A DNA stretch of 48,806 bases from Cyanocohniella sp. LLY (GTDB taxonomy: Bacteria > Cyanobacteriota > Cyanobacteriia > Cyanobacteriales > Nostocaceae), in contig JAKOMP010000043.1 of NCBI GenBank assembly GCA_022241785.1, forward strand, positions 1 to 48,806, given 5' to 3'. The notes below the pieces were generated by a model. It was not told where the DNA came from and made no database searches. It was given only the letters and a program-made list of their open reading frames with translations. This document shows positions 42,932 through 48,806 of the stretch, piece after piece. The stretch's first letter is position 1. Each line of letters starts with the position of its first letter. The translations under genes and the position numbers were made by a program.

Positions 42932-43813
42932 TTAACTCATCGCCTTTCTTACCAGTTCTGGAATTAGAGAAGGACGTTCAGCCACAGAAACTTGTGCTTC
43001 TTTGAAAGCAGCTAATTTACTTTGTGCTGTGCCAAAGTTAGGGTCACGGCCGATGACTGCGGCTAAAGTCCCTCCTTGGCGCCAATTTTTTGTTAGTGGT
43101 GCGTGTCTACCTGCAATGTAGGCGATGACTGGTTTATCAATGGCTTCGGTAATATACCCCGCTGCGGCTTCTTCACTACCGCCACCAGGTTGACCGACTA
43201 AAACGATCGCTTCTGTGGTTTCGTCTTCGTCGAGAATTTGTAGCCATTGCAAAAATGATGAACCAACGATCGCATCACTGCCAATACTGACACTAATTGA
43301 TTGTCCTAAACCAGCTTTGGTTAATTCCCACGCAATTTCGTAGGTGAGGGTGCTGCTACGACTGACGATCCCTACTGATCCTGGTGTATACAATTCGCTG
43401 GGCTGAGTCCCTAAAAGAATCTTCCCTGGAACAATTATTCCGGGACTATTGGGCCCTACTATCAAGGTTTCATGTGCTTCGGTTTTGCGGAGTAATTGCA
43501 CCATATCTAATGGTGGTACGCCAGCAGAGATAATAATAATCTGTCCGATATTAGAGGCGATCGCTTCTAATGCTGCATCTAACACTTGATACGGGTGTAC
43601 GCAGATAATTGCGGTGTCGATAGCGCCAAATTTCTCTACTACTTCTTCTACTAAATCGAAGACTGGTAGATCGTAAAGTTGCTGTCCACCACATCCGGGA
43701 TTCACACCAGCAACCAAATTTGTTCCATAAGCTTTCATTTGAGCAACATGAGTTGCTGTAATAAATTCAGAAAAGCCTTGGATTAATACTTTGCTGTCTG
43801 GTGTTAAGTTCAT
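42932..43813 (-). CDS. Succinyl-CoA synthetase alpha-like protein, phosphohistidine missing
   Basis: A 293-residue SucD-like protein started at ATG 43813 (MNLTPDSKVLIQG); a TTG at 43837 would add eight residues. It keeps the CoA-binding Rossmann domain (KAYGTNLVAGVNPGCGGQQL, VPPLDMVQLLRK) and the ligase fold. It differs at positions that matter in active enzymes. The segment IAGRHAPLTKNWRQGGT has Gln where SucD has the phosphorylated His of the GHAGA motif (residue 246 here, the same number as in E. coli). GPNSPG has Ser for the usual Cys (residue 123), and SRSSTLTYE replaces SRSGTLTYE (residue 154). It is therefore probably not a standard succinyl-CoA synthetase subunit. It is the last gene of an operon with an ABC exporter and a SucC-like gene. 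Confidence 0.82.
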   Translation of the reverse strand: MNLTPDSKVLIQGFSEFITATHVAQMKAYGTNLVAGVNPGCGGQQLYDLPVFDLVEEVVEKFGAIDTAIICVHPYQVLDAALEAIASNIGQIIIISAGVPPLDMVQLLRKTEAHETLIVGPNSPGIIVPGKILLGTQPSELYTPGSVGIVSRSSTLTYEIAWELTKAGLGQSISVSIGSDAIVGSSFLQWLQILDEDETTEAIVLVGQPGGGSEEAAAGYITEAIDKPVIAYIAGRHAPLTKNWRQGGTLAAVIGRDPNFGTAQSKLAAFKEAQVSVAERPSLIPELVRKAMS

Positions 43814-43870
43814 ATTAAGTTCGGGTAGATTTAACAAATTAGAGAATAAGTTTATTATTACTTGTTAGGA

Positions 43871-44644
43871 TTAGTATCCTCTTAATATTCCTTGTTGCTT
43901 GGCTTTGCCTTCAGCTTGACGAAATATCCATAATCCTACGGCAAAATATACTGTGCTATTGATGAAAGCGATTAATAACTTGGTTAAATTCAAACTTTCA
44001 CCTCTAGCCATCAAATCACGTAGTAATTCAGCACCAGGAGTCATGGGAAGCAATGCTGCTAAAATTCTGGCTGATCCTGTCCAATTTTCGGTGGGTATGG
44101 TCAGCAAAAATAATAACGGAAATTGCGTCACACCTAAAAGTTCCTGCAACCGTTTAAAGATTAAGGATAAAGACCCCAATGCAAAAGCAAAGCCATTAGC
44201 CCCTAAGACCACAGTAAAAAAAGGTAAAAGCAATGTAGGAGGAAAGTTGAGACGGCTACCTGTTAGGATCATGATGATCACCAGAATGGTGAATATTTGA
44301 ACTATCTGCAAACTCAAATCAGCCAACATTCGCATTAAAAAAACCTTAGTCGCACCATAGCGCGAGAGAAAAAGTTGTTCTAAAGTGCCAGTTTGGGCTT
44401 CTATCTGCAACTCTCCCGCCAGACTAGCCAGAATGAATGACGTTAAAGTCCAAAGCACATAACCAATAATAATCGAGTCGAGGCGATCGCCTAATTGAAA
44501 AGCATCACCAGCAACATAACGAGAACTTAAGAATAATCCATAAAATATGGAAGCAAACACAAAAATCCGGCCTATTGACTGTACAGGATAACGAATGGAC
44601 ATAATCCAACTACGGCGCAATTCAGCTAAAAATAATTTAAGCAC
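43871..44644 (-). CDS. ABC-2 type transporter permease
   Basis: A 257-residue membrane subunit with six hydrophobic segments (RIFVFASIFYGLFLSS, IIGYVLWTLTSFILASLAG, LSLQIVQIFTILVIIMIL and others) and the ABC-2 layout of drug, lipid or polysaccharide exporters (EAQTGTLEQLFLSRYG near the coupling region). Start GTG 44644 overlaps the ATPase gene by 8 nt, implying translational coupling. With the upstream ATPase it would form a dimeric exporter. Cargo unknown. Confidence 0.85.
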   Translation of the reverse strand: MLKLFLAELRRSWIMSIRYPVQSIGRIFVFASIFYGLFLSSRYVAGDAFQLGDRLDSIIIGYVLWTLTSFILASLAGELQIEAQTGTLEQLFLSRYGATKVFLMRMLADLSLQIVQIFTILVIIMILTGSRLNFPPTLLLPFFTVVLGANGFAFALGSLSLIFKRLQELLGVTQFPLLFLLTIPTENWTGSARILAALLPMTPGAELLRDLMARGESLNLTKLLIAFINSTVYFAVGLWIFRQAEGKAKQQGILRGY

Positions 44645-45566
44645 CTTGATTTCTGCCTTTTCTAACTATCTGCAAAAAGATTTGGGTGAGGTTCGCTTGC
44701 TCTTTTTCCAGAGATGATATAGGCAGAGGTTTGATAATATCGAGAAGTTGGTAAATTAATTCTGGCTGGGATAAATGGATAATTTGTGGGTCTTGAACTA
44801 CTGCACCCAGATTTTCTAAGGCTATAATATGGGACTTATCAAGTACAGTTTCTACCTCAATTTTGTAACCAGTTCCCGAGAATTGGCGAATCAATTCACT
44901 GGTTGATAATTCTGTGATAATTTCCCCTGATTGGATAATGGCGACTCTATCTGCAAGTTCTTCTGCAATGCTGAGTTGGTGAGTAGTTAGTAAGATAGCA
45001 CAACCAGCAGCAGCAATTTCTTTGACTAAAATTTTCACATCTTCTGTGGCTTCTACATCCAGCCCTAAAGTGGGTTCATCTAATAATAATAGTTGGGGTT
45101 TATGAACTAAGGCCACAGCAAATGCTAACTTCTGCTGCATTCCCCGTGAAAGATTTTCCACTGCTGTCTGGCGTTTAGACATTAGGCCAAATCTATCTAA
45201 AAGTGCTAACCCCGACTTCCTGGCTTCTCGACGGCTCATTCCTTTTAATACACCAAAATATTCCAAATTCTCTTGGGGAGTTAATCGCCAGTAAAGGTTA
45301 CGATTTCCTTCGAGTACAGCACCTAAATTTTTCAATGCGGCGGGGTTACGGTGGGGATCACTACCAGCAATTTTCACCCAACCCGCATCAGGGTGAATTA
45401 ATCCAGCAATCATCTTAATACTGGTAGTCTTACCTGCACCATTGGGGCCAAGAAAAGCCAATACTTCTTGAGGATAAATATTTAAGGAAACATCTTTGAC
45501 GGCTGTAATAATTTGTTTGCTTTGACGAAAAGTTTTTTGAAGCTGACTTGCTTCTAATGTTTTCAT
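44637..45566 (-). CDS. ABC transporter ATP-binding protein
   Basis: A 309-residue ATPase: Walker A FLGPNGAGKTTSIKM, signature NLSRGMQQKLAFA, Walker B LLLLDEPTLGLD, switch His in ILLTTHQLS, and the D-loop EATEDV. The extra C-terminal 80 residues (IIALENLGAVVQDPQIIHL and following) are usual for ABC-2 exporter ATPases. It lies 40 nt downstream of the SucC-like gene and overlaps the permease gene. Confidence 0.92.
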   Translation of the reverse strand: MKTLEASQLQKTFRQSKQIITAVKDVSLNIYPQEVLAFLGPNGAGKTTSIKMIAGLIHPDAGWVKIAGSDPHRNPAALKNLGAVLEGNRNLYWRLTPQENLEYFGVLKGMSRREARKSGLALLDRFGLMSKRQTAVENLSRGMQQKLAFAVALVHKPQLLLLDEPTLGLDVEATEDVKILVKEIAAAGCAILLTTHQLSIAEELADRVAIIQSGEIITELSTSELIRQFSGTGYKIEVETVLDKSHIIALENLGAVVQDPQIIHLSQPELIYQLLDIIKPLPISSLEKEQANLTQIFLQIVRKGRNQGA

Positions 45567-45606
45567 GAAAAACTACAGCTTTTTGCGGTAAATATGAAAA
45601 ATTGTA

Positions 45607-46836
45607 TCAAACTTTTTTGTAAGCAATTGGCTTGGCAAGACGGACGGCTTCTGCAACGGCCTCATCTAAATTTTCTACCACAGTCAGAGCATCACTTTCT
45701 TGTTGTAATTTGTCCAGAGAATCTTTAGCCACATTGAACTCAGAACCAGCAACACGGATAACTAAACGCGGAAAACAAGACTCTCGGCGGCTTTTAGCAT
45801 TACTAGAACGGCCATTCTGTGATTTAGTGTCCTTTCTGTGGTTTTCTAGAAACGTAGTAATGATTTCTATGACTTCATCAGCTTGAGGCACACTACCTAA
45901 AAAGTTAAGTAGTATAACCTGAATACTTTTGTCAGCCGCTAAGATGTTTAATCCTTTAGCGAGGCGATCGCAAAATGTTGTGGGTGAGATGTCAGTCAGT
46001 AAAGCATGGCGTAGATTCAAGCAAATACCCGGCTTACCACCAGCACTGGTAACTAAATCTAAAGTTGCCATCATTGAACCAGTACCATTACCTAAAATGC
46101 CGATTTTGCCATGTAACTCTACACCATCCCAGTTGCCAAGATGACTTTTTCTCAAGTTGCTACCATGACGATTAGCTATTTTTACCGCTATATCGGCTAG
46201 TTCTGGATGCCGTCCAATGGCTCGTTCGTTGATGCTGACTTTACCATTTAGAGCCATGACTTGACCCGCAGCATTCACAGCTAAAGGATTAATTTCTATT
46301 AAATCTAAATCTTTTTGTCCAAATAACTGGTACATTTTTTCTACAACCGAGCTAACCGACTGCATTAATGTGCCTTGCAGACCCATTTTTAAAGCCAGTC
46401 GCCGCGCATAAAAAGGAGAAAATTCTTGTTCAACTACAACGTGGTGCATGTTCTCGCCTGCTGATTCCCAATCGATATCAGCTTCTTTACAGCCTAAAAG
46501 CACTGGGCGACCCACAGCGGTATCTAAAACTACTGCTAAATAAAATTCCTGTTGACCAATATACTTAGATTCTGCTAGTAAAACTTCCGGTAACTCGCCC
46601 CAAATTGGTAAATTAAAGATAGTTTGAGCCGCTGCGATCGCATCAATTGTGGTGTCTACTATTCTGACTCCACCGGCTTTTGCTCTTTCACCAGCATATA
46701 CCTGCGACTTCAGTACAATGGGGTAGCGAATTTTTAAACGTTTCAAATCTGTGGGGTGGTCAATGCGTTGGGAAGGCAATACGGGAATGCCTATTTTTCC
46801 AAACCATTCTTTTACTTGATACTCCAATAAATCCAT
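45607..46836 (-). CDS. Succinyl-CoA synthetase beta-like protein with altered sites
   Basis: A 409-residue SucC-like protein: N-terminal ATP-grasp part (MDLLEYQVKEWFGKIGIPVLP, VLKSQVYAGERAKAGGVRIV), then DLIEINPLAVNAAGQVM (metal and nucleotide residues kept), and the C-terminal ligase domain (GILGNGTGSMMATLDLV). In place of the usual GGGA-type phosphate loop it has NLRHALL, and the IFGGI segment reads NFLGSV, so the C-terminal active-site loops look changed. A hydrophilic insert (about residues 330-352, HRKDTKSQNGRSSNAKSRRE) interrupts the last domain; its DNA resembles a dispersed repeat. First gene of a four-gene minus-strand operon. A standard TCA role is doubtful given the SucD-like partner lacking the phosphohistidine. 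Confidence 0.8.
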   Translation of the reverse strand: MDLLEYQVKEWFGKIGIPVLPSQRIDHPTDLKRLKIRYPIVLKSQVYAGERAKAGGVRIVDTTIDAIAAAQTIFNLPIWGELPEVLLAESKYIGQQEFYLAVVLDTAVGRPVLLGCKEADIDWESAGENMHHVVVEQEFSPFYARRLALKMGLQGTLMQSVSSVVEKMYQLFGQKDLDLIEINPLAVNAAGQVMALNGKVSINERAIGRHPELADIAVKIANRHGSNLRKSHLGNWDGVELHGKIGILGNGTGSMMATLDLVTSAGGKPGICLNLRHALLTDISPTTFCDRLAKGLNILAADKSIQVILLNFLGSVPQADEVIEIITTFLENHRKDTKSQNGRSSNAKSRRESCFPRLVIRVAGSEFNVAKDSLDKLQQESDALTVVENLDEAVAEAVRLAKPIAYKKV

Positions 46837-47152
46837 TGTTTTGCACCCGGTATTTACACTTCCAAAAGCATTTATTTGGTGCTGTTTTCTACTTTTTATA
46901 GCACTATAATTGCATCATTAAGCTTCGTGAGTCTATGATAGTTTATTTTTTACTACTTAGTTTTATCTAATTGAGTAAAAGAGACAAATTTGTATTTCAA
47001 AATACTTTTAGTTACTGTCATGATTATAAGTAATTAATATGGTCAGTGAATTTGCCAGCATATAACAAAACCAGCATTGATGTCAAAGAGCATCAGATTT
47101 GGCAAATCGTCCTGTCCAGAATGAGACTAAATTTTCAAAAAGTGTCATCAAT
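46837..47152. other. AT-rich intergenic region
   Basis: About 316 bp upstream of the SucC-like gene. It should contain the promoter of the SucC-ABC-SucD operon. No gene, RNA or repeat array is recognised. Confidence 0.4.
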
Positions 47153-47737
47153 TCATCGGTTCAATGGATTTCTGTTATGTGCTGCTTCCATTATGGTTTG
47201 CTCAATTCTCTTCAACCTAGTTTCTGGACGTTTTGCACTGTCAATCCAAAATAGAATATTCTTCTTCGATGAATTACTGAACGCCTGGAAATTAAGATTG
47301 GCTAGAGAGTTTGCGTCCAAGGCTTGCTTCAAGTCTATGGGAATGGTCAATGCTTCAATTGCATCTAACGAGTTCCATGAGCCATCTTGTTTGGCTACTT
47401 CAATTTTTTCCAGACCTACCTGAGTTATCAAGCCTTGTTCAAGTAGCTCTTCAATGTATTGCTTATTTAATTTTGACCATATGCTTTTCGGTTTTCGAGG
47501 AGTGAAAATTTGCTGATAACGTTCTTCATCGAGTGATTTGACTTTACTGTCAATCCAACCAAAGCACAAAGCTTCTTTGACTGCTTCGCTGTATTTAATA
47601 CTTGGTTGACCGCTTTTGACTTTGTAGTAAATCAACCATATACCAGGCGAAGTAAGATGATTGTTGAATAACCACTCCCGCCAAGAGATGCGATCGCTGG
47701 CATAAATACTTTCGAGTTGGTCATCAAATTTTGGCAT
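47153..47737 (-). CDS. YdeI/OmpD-associated family protein
   Basis: A 194-residue protein started at ATG 47737 (MPKFDDQLESIYASDRISW); an in-frame TTG lies two codons upstream. It matches the YdeI family: WREWLFNNHLTSPGIWLIYYK, YSEAVKEALCFGWIDSKVKSLDE, IFTPRKPKSIWSKLNKQYIEEL and the C-terminal omdA-like part KKNILFWIDSAKRPETRLKRIE. The family is linked to bacteriocin or antimicrobial resistance in some bacteria; the molecular action is not settled. It stands alone. Confidence 0.82.
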   Translation of the reverse strand: MPKFDDQLESIYASDRISWREWLFNNHLTSPGIWLIYYKVKSGQPSIKYSEAVKEALCFGWIDSKVKSLDEERYQQIFTPRKPKSIWSKLNKQYIEELLEQGLITQVGLEKIEVAKQDGSWNSLDAIEALTIPIDLKQALDANSLANLNFQAFSNSSKKNILFWIDSAKRPETRLKRIEQTIMEAAHNRNPLNR

Positions 47738-48004
47738 TACCAAGATTTTTCAACGCTCACAAATCATATCATGCCCATTTTTTATTGGTAATTTAACTTG
47801 GTGGGTGAATTACTGATAAATACTGAGAAGTCCACATCCACGAATTTTGCAAAAAAAGGTATTTACGGTGATAAATTTTACTCAAAAATCAGAATTTGTG
47901 TTAAAAAGTTGTTCTATTTAATTCTTCGGCTGTGGTGGGTTCAACTGTGCATTTGCATTCAACAAACGCCAGTCCCTGATTTCATCCCTTCCAAGGTGAC
48001 ATGA

Positions 48005-48025
48005 CTCCGGGCTAAAGCCTCGGAG
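48005..48025. mobile_element. Right-end hairpin of the IS200/IS605-type element
   Basis: CTCCGGGC (48005-48012) and GCC-T-CGGAG (48017-48025) form a GC-rich stem with one bulged T and a TAAA loop, 11 nt after the end of the TnpB gene. This is the position and form of the imperfect subterminal palindrome recognised at the right end of IS200/IS605-family elements. Confidence 0.65.
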
Positions 48026-48035
48026 CTTCTAAGAA

Positions 48036-48806
48036 TCACTTCTTAGATTTCTTGGTTTTTCCCTTGCGGGATTTCGACACTTGCCTAGATTGAGTTTCCT
48101 CAACCCCTGGTAGACCGTCTGCACAAGCGTTTTGGATTCCGACGTGTCCCGCCGTACTAATGAGGGATATCCCTCTATTTCTGATTACTTGACCACTAGC
48201 AACATCACGATCAGTTATGTATCCGCAAATCAAGCAATGATGTACTCTAACACTCAGGTCTTTTCTAACTTCTGCACCACATTCAGGACACTGTTGAGAT
48301 GTTCCCCTAGCGCTAACTTCAGCGAAGAATTTACCACGTTTCCAACAAACATACTTGGTTATGGTTCGGAATTGTCCAAATCCAGCATCAAGCATCTGTT
48401 TTCCCAGCATCCCTTTAGCTAGAGTCCGGTAATCTAGGTCTTCCATGAAAACCATATCACCAGAATCACAAAGGGCATGAGCTTGTTTGAAATGAAAATC
48501 CTTGCGGGTGTTATCAATTGTGTGGTGAAGTCTAGCAACTTTGATGCGTTGTTTCTCGTAATTCTGAGAACGCTTCTTTTTTCTAGAAAGTCTACGTTGC
48601 AGCAATTTCAGCTGGCTTTGCATAACTTTCAGAAACTTAGGCGACTTTACAAGAACGCCGTCACTAGTTGCCAAAAACTTTTCCAGCCCGACATCTACCC
48701 CAATGGGATGTCCATGTGGCATCGGATCGGGAACATTAACATCACATTGGATATTGATAGAGGCATACCAAACATCCGCCTTGTTTATTATCCGAACTTG
48801 CTTAAC
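48036..48806 (-). CDS. tnpB: TnpB, IS200/IS605-type RNA-guided nuclease (partial)
   Basis: The frame is open through the right edge of the window, giving 256 residues of the C-terminal part. It contains the RuvC-like catalytic motifs GVDVGLEKFLATSDG (first Asp), MVFMEDLDYRTLAKG (Glu) and ITDRDVASGQVI (last Asp). It also has a zinc-ribbon with CPECG and HCLICG, and a basic tail (KSRKGKTKKSKK). All three catalytic acids are present, so the nuclease may be active. No TnpA gene is visible in the window. Family knowledge: TnpB is an RNA-guided DNA endonuclease whose guide RNA comes from the right end of the element. Confidence 0.88.
   Translation of the reverse strand, partial: VKQVRIINKADVWYASINIQCDVNVPDPMPHGHPIGVDVGLEKFLATSDGVLVKSPKFLKVMQSQLKLLQRRLSRKKKRSQNYEKQRIKVARLHHTIDNTRKDFHFKQAHALCDSGDMVFMEDLDYRTLAKGMLGKQMLDAGFGQFRTITKYVCWKRGKFFAEVSARGTSQQCPECGAEVRKDLSVRVHHCLICGYITDRDVASGQVIRNRGISLISTAGHVGIQNACADGLPGVEETQSRQVSKSRKGKTKKSKK

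Noticed and set aside
47046-47423. 125-residue plus-strand frame opposite the YdeI-family gene
   Set aside because: The minus strand carries a clear family match over the same bases.
1-48806. CRISPR array, tRNA or rRNA genes
   Set aside because: No regularly spaced direct repeats of CRISPR length and no recognisable tRNA or rRNA signatures were found by eye; the short arrays have seven-base units without spacers. A covariance-model scan would settle tRNAs.

Overview
The window looks like chromosomal DNA of a filamentous, probably heterocyst-forming cyanobacterium (Nostoc/Anabaena type). The evidence is the many copies of the HIP1 octamer GCGATCGC, the heptameric tandem repeats between genes (AGTCATG, GAGGCTA, GGGAGTA, CCCTAGC, AATTACG types), the myxol-glycoside genes cruF and cruG, cyanobacterial families (DUF3119, DUF3086), and the mixture of housekeeping genes with scattered insertion sequences. 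The exact species cannot be read from the sequence.

Layout. 1-1.9 kb: the edge of a transposase, a zinc-ribbon protein and an acidic protein with two winged-helix-like repeats. 2-6.2 kb: glycerol kinase, a GNAT acetyltransferase, a UPF0175/DUF3368 (PIN) toxin-antitoxin pair bracketed by heptad repeats, and a PAS-CRP regulator. 6.2-7.2 kb: a long non-coding stretch ending in a strong intrinsic terminator, a possible small-RNA locus. 7.2-11.7 kb: a surface-glycan cluster (GT4, GT-A-like family, pyruvyl transferase, GT2). 12.1-18.8 kb: an accessory block of a winged-helix protein, an AAA+ ATPase, a three-part nuclease-translocase fusion and a ParA-like ATPase. 19-21.3 kb: a small protein, chorismate mutase, SppA and a small membrane protein. 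21.8-28.9 kb: MlaE-type permease, DUF3119, DUF3086, plsY, miaB and a cation/proton antiporter. 29.7-31.8 kb: a PEP-CTERM protein and an exported MTA/SAH-deaminase-like amidohydrolase. 31.9-36.3 kb: dxs, a GT39 membrane glycosyltransferase and a methyltransferase. 36.8-43 kb: rplU-rpmA with a visible promoter and leader hairpin, a small membrane protein, cruF-cruG and aspS. 42.9-46.8 kb: a minus-strand operon in which SucC-like and SucD-like proteins flank an ABC exporter. 47-48.8 kb: a YdeI-family protein and an IS200/IS605-type TnpB gene running off the end.

The most interesting part is 12.1-18.8 kb. The third gene encodes one 857-residue protein joining an RNase D-like DEDD exonuclease, a Cas4/AddB-like PD-(D/E)XK nuclease with a complete four-cysteine Fe-S signature, and a soluble FtsK/SpoIIIE translocase motor. 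It is co-directional and tightly spaced with an AAA+ ATPase and a winged-helix protein, and a ParA-type ATPase follows. The parts suggest a DNA-processing or anti-invader system. That function is inference, and I do not recognise the set as a named system. A second point of interest is the SucC/SucD-like pair: the SucD-like protein has glutamine where the catalytic phosphohistidine belongs, so it is probably not an ordinary succinyl-CoA synthetase.
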